DNA of 31,844 nt from a virus, in the IMG/VR virus record IMGVR_UViG_3300010885_075204, positions 1-31,844 of that record. One strand, given 5' to 3'. The notes under the pieces are model-generated. The model ran no database searches and was not told the DNA's origin. It saw only the letters and a program-made list of their open reading frames with translations. The number at the start of each line of letters is the position of its first letter. Position 1 is the first letter of the stretch. Positions 19,227 to 25,097 of this stretch are shown piece by piece. The position numbers and the translations under genes were made by a program.

Positions 19227-20614
19227 ATAGTTTTTCCTGAAGTCGGGCTTTTCACGAATGTAAATGGAAGAGAATCTTTTTTCAATTTTATATCCACAGT
19301 GTATTCATATTCAAATTTATGCACTGCCGCCGTTACAAGGTATCTGCCGGAAAAGAATTGGTCTTTAATGACATCTCCTTCACTTTCTCCTGTTTTTACA
19401 CCAACCTGAGGATCGATCGAGGGAGAAAGTTTTAAATCGACCATAACACCGGAATTTACTTTAAAATCTCCGCATAAAGAAACATCATGAATTAAGGTGT
19501 CTAAATTTTCTGTATGAGCTTGAGCCTTATTAATTGCACCATTTAAAGTCGGAGAATGATAATTTTTTTTATTACCATTAAATGCTTTAGAATTTGTCGA
19601 TATAAAATTAACATTTGAGTCTGGATAATTCGACATTGTATCCTTTAAATTATCCTTTTCAGGATGAAAAAACGGCGATATAACATTATTCTTTTCAATG
19701 AAGGTCATTTTTTTAAAATCCCTTTCATAATGAAAAATGTTACGCGACATTGTTTTCGTCGAAAGATCCAAATAATTAGTGGTTGATGCGTATGCTCCAT
19801 TCGCACCAGCAAGATACTTCGACATACGAAAATCAGATGTAATACTTAAAATTCTTCTCGCTCTTTCCTTGTAATCGGCTATCTTATCGGCTTCGGTTGC
19901 TCGAGTTGATTTAAAAAACTTACCTTCATCAAACTGTTTGTAGGTTTCTTTTGTTACCATATCTCCTTGAGAAGCAATATGAATGTCACCGTTTAAGGTT
20001 TGATAACAGTAAAAAGGACTACCGTTTTGATCATAGGACCTTCTAAGTGCCCAAGAAATTGCGTCCAGTGGTGCTAAATTAGGAACGATAAACTTGCAAG
20101 AAGGAGTTACTGATTTCGAAAGAATGATTTTTTTAGGATCGACATTTAAATCCTTTTCTAAAACACTCTTTATAAATTCTCCAAGAGTTCCAGAGTATGC
20201 ACGAGAGATGCGTTTTAATTTAGATAAAAAAGCATAAGGTGAAATTGCAGAAATACTAAAGACTTGTAGACGATTGGTTAATTTACCCAACAACGGGTAT
20301 TCTGAAATAAGAAAATCTAAATTAATAATTTGCTCATCCGTGGAACCATAATCTTTACGAGCAATGACCACATTAATTACTTCTTGCCCCGTGAGTTTAT
20401 ATTCTTCAATAATGTTAACTGTGTCTTTGACGTTTAGATTTAAAATTAAGGAGGTGCGATAGATACTTTCTGTGATTGTAAAGTCTGTAACAAAGGTTTT
20501 TATGTCGACCTTATCGCCCTTATGATTCGACAGTACAACGGCCTGCAACGAATAGCGTGTAGGCAATTCCGACTCGGACGTACCAGAAAGAACACTTATG
20601 TTATTATTAAGCAT
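19223..20614 (-). CDS. 27: Baseplate hub protein, gp27-like
   Basis: The 463-residue product shows the phage hub (gp27/gpD) pattern. It has an N-terminal beta-barrel region with TDFTITESIYRTSLILNLNV. A middle portion reads PSCKFIVPNLAPLDAISWAL, then YDQNGSPFYCYQTLNGDIHI. The C-terminal portion has GDFKVNSGVMVDLKLSPSID and a final barrel strand region (SGRYLVTAAVHKFEYEYTVD). In T4, gp27 trimers form the cylinder that holds the gp5 spike. Here the hub gene lies immediately before gp5 and overlaps it by 4 bases, which supports the pairing. It also overlaps the gp53 gene by 8 bases. Sequence similarity to T4 gp27 is weak by eye, so the symbol rests on both pattern and position. Confidence 0.8.
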   Translation of the reverse strand: MLNNNISVLSGTSESELPTRYSLQAVVLSNHKGDKVDIKTFVTDFTITESIYRTSLILNLNVKDTVNIIEEYKLTGQEVINVVIARKDYGSTDEQIINLDFLISEYPLLGKLTNRLQVFSISAISPYAFLSKLKRISRAYSGTLGEFIKSVLEKDLNVDPKKIILSKSVTPSCKFIVPNLAPLDAISWALRRSYDQNGSPFYCYQTLNGDIHIASQGDMVTKETYKQFDEGKFFKSTRATEADKIADYKERARRILSITSDFRMSKYLAGANGAYASTTNYLDLSTKTMSRNIFHYERDFKKMTFIEKNNVISPFFHPEKDNLKDTMSNYPDSNVNFISTNSKAFNGNKKNYHSPTLNGAINKAQAHTENLDTLIHDVSLCGDFKVNSGVMVDLKLSPSIDPQVGVKTGESEGDVIKDQFFSGRYLVTAAVHKFEYEYTVDIKLKKDSLPFTFVKSPTSGKTI

Positions 20615-21692
20615 TTAGTATCTTTTTATAAGTTTGAGCAAACCTATAAATTGCATTTGGGTTCACAACCTTGATTCTCTCCCTTGCATCATTTAAACGA
20701 ATTTCTTCTTCAAGATTAGTAACAAGTTTTAAGTTGGCACGATTGTATTCGGGTTGTAGTTCTGGAATACTTCTAGGATCGTAAATTGTCTTTCCATCGA
20801 ATGTTTCATAGTGATGCGGAGCCAAACGCCGTTCGAAAATTTTATCAATTCTTACTTTATTTCCCGATGTCTGACCAACGATCTCTTCTGGCGGAAGTTC
20901 TCTAAATGTTCCAATTGTATTTCTCAATATTAATTGAGAAAGTTGTACGTTCTTTCCAGCTAAAAACGCTTCGGCTCCAGAAGTAGTTCCTTTAATAATT
21001 TCTCCATCAACATAAACAGATTTTCTTTTAATGTCTTGAAACTGCACACTTGCTTTTGCGGTTCCATCTAATCCTGTAAAATTAACCACCGCGCCGCCTT
21101 CAATTAATGAAATCTGGAAAGTATTAGTTTGTGCATTGATCACGTAATACGTTTTCGAAGAAATAACACCCGTTGTACCGACGATTGATTGAAAATTGAC
21201 ACGAGTTCCATTAATTAAACCGTGAGAAATTAAAGTGACTAAATCGTTACTAACGGTCAATGTGCAATCTCGATTTTCGGTAGGTACAAAACGATCGAAA
21301 AGGTTAAATTTTCCGGCAAGTGAAGTATCCTCGAATGAATCCAGTGTTGATGTAAGTTGAATTTGAGGTGCCGTTTGAATTACAATACCGGTGTATTCCG
21401 TATCCATATACGTTTCAAATTCGCTTTGACTCATCGGCCAGCTAGAGAGCCCATTCTTTAAATCATCGTTACAAAGAAAAAAGGTCCAATAGTATTCTGG
21501 AGTACCGTAAAGAATATTAGAAACAATATCCGGACGATCACCAGATTGAATATTGTAGTACTGATATGTTGAAATATCATCGAATAACGTTTTGTCAATT
21601 TTGATATATCTAAATATATCTGTAATTGTTGTACCAATGTTTAGCGAATTAAAATCGTATTGGGTTTTCGGAAACTGTTTAAAAAATGCCAT
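20607..21692 (-). CDS. 53: Baseplate wedge protein gp53 with inserted domain
   Basis: The N-terminal 100 residues match the gp53 family: TDIFRYIKIDKTLFDDISTY, then YYNIQSGDRPDIVSNILYGT, then PEYYWTFFLCNDDLKNGLSS. The C-terminus (LVTNLEEEIRLNDARERIKV, then NPNAIYRFAQTYKKIL) parallels the T4 gp53 C-terminal helix. gp53 clamps adjacent gp6 rings in the baseplate. T4 gp53 is 196 residues. This one has 361 because of a central insertion: residues 143-212 are the shared domain (SNDLVTLISHGLINGTRVNF ... TYYVINAQTNTFQISL), followed by a short DGEIIKGTTSGAEAFLAG motif. The gene begins 4 bases after the preceding stop and overlaps the hub gene at its end. Confidence 0.92.
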   Translation of the reverse strand: MAFFKQFPKTQYDFNSLNIGTTITDIFRYIKIDKTLFDDISTYQYYNIQSGDRPDIVSNILYGTPEYYWTFFLCNDDLKNGLSSWPMSQSEFETYMDTEYTGIVIQTAPQIQLTSTLDSFEDTSLAGKFNLFDRFVPTENRDCTLTVSNDLVTLISHGLINGTRVNFQSIVGTTGVISSKTYYVINAQTNTFQISLIEGGAVVNFTGLDGTAKASVQFQDIKRKSVYVDGEIIKGTTSGAEAFLAGKNVQLSQLILRNTIGTFRELPPEEIVGQTSGNKVRIDKIFERRLAPHHYETFDGKTIYDPRSIPELQPEYNRANLKLVTNLEEEIRLNDARERIKVVNPNAIYRFAQTYKKILNA

Positions 21693-21696
21693 GGTA

Positions 21697-22491
21697 TTAA
21701 ATAAAAGAATCTGCAGTCTGAATTTGTTTTGATTCTCTACGACTTAATGCAACAATTTCTTTTCTGGTCAGGGCTTTAATTTCTTGGAATGTAAGTTGAA
21801 CATCCGATTCGAGTGGGCTTCCATCATTATGGAATATGTTTGTTGATCCGTTATATACAGCAGACATTCCTGTAAGATATGATTCGAAGATTGCAGGAAT
21901 AAATTTGTTTTCCTTACCAGAACCATTAAAAAATTTAATTGTAAATGTAGGAGGATATTTTAAAATCAATTCGTCGCCTTCCGGATACATTTTTGCCTGA
22001 AAAAGGTCAATGATATTCTTAATACTTTCTGCTTCCTTTTGTTTTCGGCTTACTAGTTTAAATGCGAAACTAAAGTTTCTTATGGTTGAATTTTGAAATG
22101 TTGTATTAGTATTAGGAGAAACGACCTGTCTATTGGCAAAGTCGATAACCTCTGCTCCAACTCCAGGTATTGCCAAACCTCTTTTTGCAGCAATACTTGC
22201 TACTGCTGCCGCATTCGTATCTTTTACCTTATTTAAAAGTGCATTTGCACCAGCGGATACTTTTCCTTTTTCTGCTACTATTGCCTTGGCAGCAATATCA
22301 CCAATAATGCCAAGGTCAATGCTACCGTAACTCATATTATCTCCAAAGGCAAGACCTTGCGGAATCGGAAGACACACAGTATTTTCTTCTTGATCGTTTA
22401 CAGTAAACGTCATAAAAGGCCAATTATTTTTTTCGTTCGCTAATTCTTGTGGAAACGAATAAATAGAGCTTGGTTTGTTCTTTTTGAGCAT
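21697..22491 (-). CDS. Baseplate tail-tube cap/initiator (gp48/gp54-like)
   Basis: The 264-residue product begins MLKKNKPSSIYSFPQELANE. Residues about 135-262 have the tail-tube-like fold pattern of gp48/gp54: FKLVSRKQKEAESIKNIIDL, then FIPAIFESYLTGMSAVYNGS, then DGSPLESDVQLTFQEIKALT. These proteins cap the hub and start tube polymerisation. Between them is an alanine-rich helical stretch at about 65-125 (AAKAIVAEKGKVSAGANALL). It is shorter than T4 gp48 (364) or gp54 (320), and I cannot decide between the two. It is the first gene of the minus-strand baseplate operon, with a perfect late promoter at 22512-22504. Confidence 0.75.
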   Translation of the reverse strand: MLKKNKPSSIYSFPQELANEKNNWPFMTFTVNDQEENTVCLPIPQGLAFGDNMSYGSIDLGIIGDIAAKAIVAEKGKVSAGANALLNKVKDTNAAAVASIAAKRGLAIPGVGAEVIDFANRQVVSPNTNTTFQNSTIRNFSFAFKLVSRKQKEAESIKNIIDLFQAKMYPEGDELILKYPPTFTIKFFNGSGKENKFIPAIFESYLTGMSAVYNGSTNIFHNDGSPLESDVQLTFQEIKALTRKEIVALSRRESKQIQTADSFI

Positions 22492-22494
22492 TGG

Positions 22495-22512
22495 AATAAA
22501 TAGCTATTTATA
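22495..22512. promoter_or_regulatory. Divergent overlapping late promoters in a 16-bp palindrome
   Basis: The 16 bases at 22496-22511 (ATAAATAGCTATTTAT) are a perfect inverted repeat. On the minus strand 22512-22504 reads TATAAATAG, a perfect T4-type late element for the baseplate operon (ATG at 22491, leader about 8 bases). On the plus strand 22495-22502 reads AATAAATA, one mismatch, for gp4 (ATG at 22512, leader about 4 bases). The two elements share DNA, so polymerases starting each way should exclude one another. Confidence 0.8.
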
Positions 22513-22952
22513 TGACATACAAGGGTACCTTCACGCCTAAGAATACATCCAAATACCGTGGCAATGCATCGAACATTGTTTATCGCTCTCTTTGGGAGCG
22601 GCAGCTTTTTAAATGGTTGGACGAACAATCATTTGTTGCTTCATGGAGTTCGGAAGAGGTTGTTGTGCCTTATCGATGCAAGACGGACGGCAGGATGCAT
22701 CGGTATTTCGTTGATGTCAAGTTTGAATTTACGGATGGCCGAATCATGTTAATTGAGGTAAAACCCAAGAAAGAAGTAAGCCCACCGAAGAACCCCGGTA
22801 AAAAAACTAAAAGATACATTACAGAGGTTATGACCTATGCAAAAAACATTTCGAAGTGGGAGGCGGCAACCGAGTACGCCAGCGACCGCGGGTGGGTTTT
22901 TGAGATTTGGGACGAGGACATGCTTCGAAGGCTTGGCATTAAAATACTGTAG
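22512..22952 (+). CDS. 4: Head completion nuclease gp4
   Basis: The 146-residue product is the size of T4 gp4 (150). It carries a TnsA-like/PD-(D/E)xK nuclease pattern: E29 in SLWERQLFKWLDEQ, D68 in HRYFVDVKFEF, and E82-V-K84 in IMLIEVKPKKE. These are plausible metal and catalytic residues. gp4 acts late in head maturation, after packaging, allowing tails to join. It is the first gene of the plus-strand operon and diverges from the tail-tube cap gene across 20 bases that hold both promoters. Membership of the gp4 family is clear from motif, length and phage context. The catalytic assignment is by pattern. Confidence 0.93.
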   Translation: MTYKGTFTPKNTSKYRGNASNIVYRSLWERQLFKWLDEQSFVASWSSEEVVVPYRCKTDGRMHRYFVDVKFEFTDGRIMLIEVKPKKEVSPPKNPGKKTKRYITEVMTYAKNISKWEAATEYASDRGWVFEIWDEDMLRRLGIKIL

Positions 22953-22957
22953 TTTGT

Positions 22958-22966
22958 TATAAATAG
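22958..22966 (+). promoter_or_regulatory. Late promoter (TATAAATAG) before the 199-residue gene
   Basis: This is a perfect TATAAATAG. Six bases past its last core A (22965) is 22971, exactly the A of the downstream ATG. If the T4 spacing holds, the transcript is leaderless. No upstream Shine-Dalgarno sequence could be present on such an mRNA. Confidence 0.8.
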
Positions 22967-22970
22967 TAGG

Positions 22971-23570
22971 ATGCCAGTATCACTTTTCAGCAAATTAGAG
23001 ACTCAATTCAATTCCACAGGATTTGAAAAACGTTCTGCTGAGGCAAAGGCTTGGTTCATGTTAAAAGTAAAAGAACTCAACGGCAGAATCAACCGCCGCG
23101 AACTTCTTCGTGATACAAAGTTACAGCAAAGATCGACAGCCATCTTGGGCAATATGTATATGTTTGCCTATGATCCGAAACTAAAAGCTGAACTTCCATA
23201 TTACGACCGATTTCCTTTAGTTATTGTCATCGGGCCCGCGCCCGGAGGTTTTCTAGGATTAAACCTACATTACCTTCATCCTAAGATTCGAGCAAGGTTT
23301 TTGGATAAATTACTTGAAACCATATCCGCCGATGTTCTTACAGAAAAAACAAGACTCAAGGTCAGGTACAAGCTATTAGCCGGAGCAAAGAAATATCGTG
23401 AATTCGCTCCTTGCTTAAAACACTATTTAAAGGATCATATGATGACAAGAGCATCGCAGGTATTTGCTCCGGACTGGGAAACAGCGATCTTCTTGCCAAC
23501 GGAACACTTTAAAAATGCAAAGAACGCTGAGGTTTGGCGCGATTCACGTAAACAATATCTGTCGACATAA
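22971..23570 (+). CDS. Conserved T4-like phage protein (199 aa), possibly gp2 DNA end protector
   Basis: The 199-residue product has a central block ILGNMYMFAYDPKLKAELPY, then YDRFPLVIVIG and GFLGLNLHYLHPKIRARFLD. The C-terminal part reads YREFAPCLKHYLKDHMMTRA and WETAIFLPTEHFKNA. I recall this pattern as common in T4-like phages but cannot firmly name it. Because gp4 and gp2 are neighbours in T4, the packaged-DNA end protector gp2 is one candidate. T4 gp2 is longer (274) and I cannot confirm similarity. The protein is basic in its first 60 residues and has no signal peptide or membrane segment. It begins 18 bases after gp4, at its own late promoter. Confidence 0.75.
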   Translation: MPVSLFSKLETQFNSTGFEKRSAEAKAWFMLKVKELNGRINRRELLRDTKLQQRSTAILGNMYMFAYDPKLKAELPYYDRFPLVIVIGPAPGGFLGLNLHYLHPKIRARFLDKLLETISADVLTEKTRLKVRYKLLAGAKKYREFAPCLKHYLKDHMMTRASQVFAPDWETAIFLPTEHFKNAKNAEVWRDSRKQYLST

Positions 23571-23573
23571 AGA
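23566..23573 (+). promoter_or_regulatory. Possible degenerate late promoter (CATAAAGA)
   Basis: Two mismatches to TATAAATA, but the spacing fits the other sites: the expected start near 23579 is 3 bases before the ATG at 23582. Weak on its own. Confidence 0.3.
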
Positions 23574-23581
23574 ATACTCGC

Positions 23582-24154
23582 ATGTCAAATATCCAAGAAC
23601 TTAAAGGTTTAGTAAATAGACGATCGGGTCTTGCTCATCAAAACAGATTCTTAGTGCGAATTACTCCTCCGCAAAAAATTTCAGTGAATGGATCGGATTT
23701 TAACATTCTATGTGAAAATTGTACTCTTCCGGGTAGACAAATTACAACCTTTGACTATCAACTATTGCGCCAATCAATCAAGGTTCCGAATGGCTACATA
23801 AACGAAGAAGTCGCTTTTTCGTTTTTATTGACCAATGATTTTTATGTTAAAAAGATATTCGATTCTTGGTCGACATCGGTGATTAATTTTGACAATTATC
23901 GAGCAAATTATCTTGAAGATTACAAAGGTACGATTCAAATATATCAGTTAGACAAACATGAAAATAAGGTTTACGGCGTGGAACTAATGAATGCATTTCC
24001 AACGTCACTAAATAGTATTCCTTTAGACAATAATTCAGAAAATACAGTTCAACGATTTGCAGTATCAATGGCATACGAAGATTTCTTCGTCTTGCCACTA
24101 AATTATAAACCAGCTCCCGAGTCACTTTCGAACGCGAAGCCGCTCGAAGAATAA
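23582..24154 (+). CDS. Tail-tube-fold protein (gp19/gp54-like)
   Basis: The 190-residue product begins with SGLAHQNRFLVRITPP, then DFNILCENCTLPGRQITTFD, then IKVPNGYINEEVAFSFLLTN. The rest carries DFYVKKIFDSWSTSVINFDN and DYKGTIQIYQL. This order is the tail-tube/tube-initiator pattern of myoviruses: a membrane- and solvent-facing beta sandwich with an NRF start and a LPG loop. T4 gp19 is 163 and gp54 is 320 residues. It may be a second tube-like protein at the baseplate or a tail-terminating ring rather than the main tube, since it sits with gp26 and the tape measure. No Shine-Dalgarno sequence is seen. Confidence 0.7.
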   Translation: MSNIQELKGLVNRRSGLAHQNRFLVRITPPQKISVNGSDFNILCENCTLPGRQITTFDYQLLRQSIKVPNGYINEEVAFSFLLTNDFYVKKIFDSWSTSVINFDNYRANYLEDYKGTIQIYQLDKHENKVYGVELMNAFPTSLNSIPLDNNSENTVQRFAVSMAYEDFFVLPLNYKPAPESLSNAKPLEE

Positions 24155-24185
24155 GAAAATTTCCGCTTGAATGATAACCACAACA

Positions 24186-24193
24186 CATAATTA
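24186..24193 (+). promoter_or_regulatory. Possible degenerate late promoter (CATAATTA)
   Basis: Two mismatches to TATAAATA. With T4 spacing the start would fall on the gp26 ATG at 24199. The stretch between genes (24155-24198) holds no other visible signal and no Shine-Dalgarno sequence. Confidence 0.3.
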
Positions 24194-24198
24194 ATCAC

Positions 24199-24906
24199 AT
24201 GCCACTACCAATCCTAGAAACACCGAAATATGAAATGACTCTTCCGTCTACCGGAAAAAAGTTAACATATCGTCCCTACCTCGTAAAAGAAGAAAAACTT
24301 TTAATGATTGCAATCGAATCTGAAGACCAGAAGCAGATCATGCAGGCAATGAAAGATACTGTTGCTTCCTGCACATTTAATAAAATTGATCCAAATTCAT
24401 TGGCTATTTTTGATCTGGAATACATCTTTCTGAAACTAAGAGCCAAGTCTGTTGGCGAAATTGCAAAGATCGGTGTTAAATGCTCAAGTTGTGAAAAAAC
24501 AACATCCTGCGAGGTAAACATCGACGACATTAAAATGGATGTTGAAGAAAAACCATCGAACAAGATTAAACTGAGCGATAAAATCGGAGTGATTATGCGC
24601 TGGCCAAGCGTTGAATTCGTAACCGACATGGGAGCCAAGTCAAAAACCGATCAGAAATCCGCAGCATTCGATGTTGTGGTTCATTGCATCGAAGCAATTT
24701 TTGATGAAAAAAAGATTTATCCAGCATCAGAGCAATCGCAAGAAGAAATGTTAGAATTCATTGAATCATTGAATCAGTTACAATTCCAACAGATCCAAGA
24801 GTTTATCGAAAAAATGCCAAAACTTGAAAAGGAAATATCCTTTACATGCAAGCATTGCCAGAAAGATAACAAAGTTGTTCTAAAAGGACTCCAGAATTTT
24901 TTCTAA
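24199..24906 (+). CDS. 26: Baseplate hub assembly protein gp26
   Basis: The 235-residue product begins ILETPKYEMTLPSTGKKLTY and continues RPYLVKEEKLLMIAIES, then SCTFNKIDPNSLAIFDLEYI and FLKLRAKSVGE. This is the gp26 family pattern of T4-like phages (T4 gp26 is 208). Two CxxC pairs, C95/C98 (CSSC) and C217/C220 (CKHC), flank the helical middle and look like a zinc ribbon. It ends LKGLQNFF with TTT-TTC-TAA-TAG. The last two sense codons with the base before them form a -1 slippery heptamer (24897-24903), so a fraction of ribosomes may continue into the overlapping downstream frame. In T4, gp26 acts in building the hub rather than as a major virion part. Confidence 0.88.
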   Translation: MPLPILETPKYEMTLPSTGKKLTYRPYLVKEEKLLMIAIESEDQKQIMQAMKDTVASCTFNKIDPNSLAIFDLEYIFLKLRAKSVGEIAKIGVKCSSCEKTTSCEVNIDDIKMDVEEKPSNKIKLSDKIGVIMRWPSVEFVTDMGAKSKTDQKSAAFDVVVHCIEAIFDEKKIYPASEQSQEEMLEFIESLNQLQFQQIQEFIEKMPKLEKEISFTCKHCQKDNKVVLKGLQNFF

Positions 24907-25091
24907 TAGCCCTCTCGCATGATACACTCGTGAATCATTACCAAACAAATTTTGCAATGATGCAGCATCACAAATACAGTCTAACAGAACTTGATAGCAT
25001 GATGCCATGGGAGAGGGAGATATACGTTTCTCTTTTAGTTGACCATATTAAAGAAGAAAACGAAAGAGCCAAGAAGAAATTTCAAAAATAA
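24870..25091 (+). CDS. gp26 -1 frame extension (tail/hub assembly, gp51-like position)
   Basis: From the slippery site this frame reads LIALSHDTLVNHYQTNFAMM, then QHHKYSLTELDSMMPWEREI and YVSLLVDHIKEENERAKKKF, ending QK at TAA 25089. The 62 codons after the shift would extend gp26 to about 297 residues. The text is protein-like along its whole length, including the part before the only internal ATGs (24957 and 24960), which have no ribosome binding site. Independent initiation would give just 44 residues. Its position between gp26 and the tape-measure gene mirrors the second half of the G/GT tail chaperones of other phages. A separate gp51-type product from ATG 24957 is the alternative. Confidence 0.72.
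   Translation, partial: QSCSKRTPEFFLIALSHDTLVNHYQTNFAMMQHHKYSLTELDSMMPWEREIYVSLLVDHIKEENERAKKKFQK
24897..24903 (+). promoter_or_regulatory. Putative -1 ribosomal frameshift site T_TTT_TTC
   Basis: The heptamer is in the X-XXY-YYZ register relative to gp26 and is followed at once by TAA TAG. Slipping back one base moves ribosomes into a frame open to 25088. That frame opens only at 24870, after a TAA at 24867-24869, so the overlap is about 30 bases, as expected for programmed frameshifting. I see no strong stem-loop just downstream; the small cac/gtg pairing near 24925-24932 is unconvincing. Confidence 0.68.
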
Positions 25092-25097
25092 ACGACC

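Noticed and set aside
22458-22466. AATAAATAG on the plus strand as another gp4 promoter
   Set aside because: It lies within the coding region of the tail-tube-cap gene, 46 bases from gp4, and does not fit the tight spacing of the other sites. A weak extra promoter cannot be excluded.
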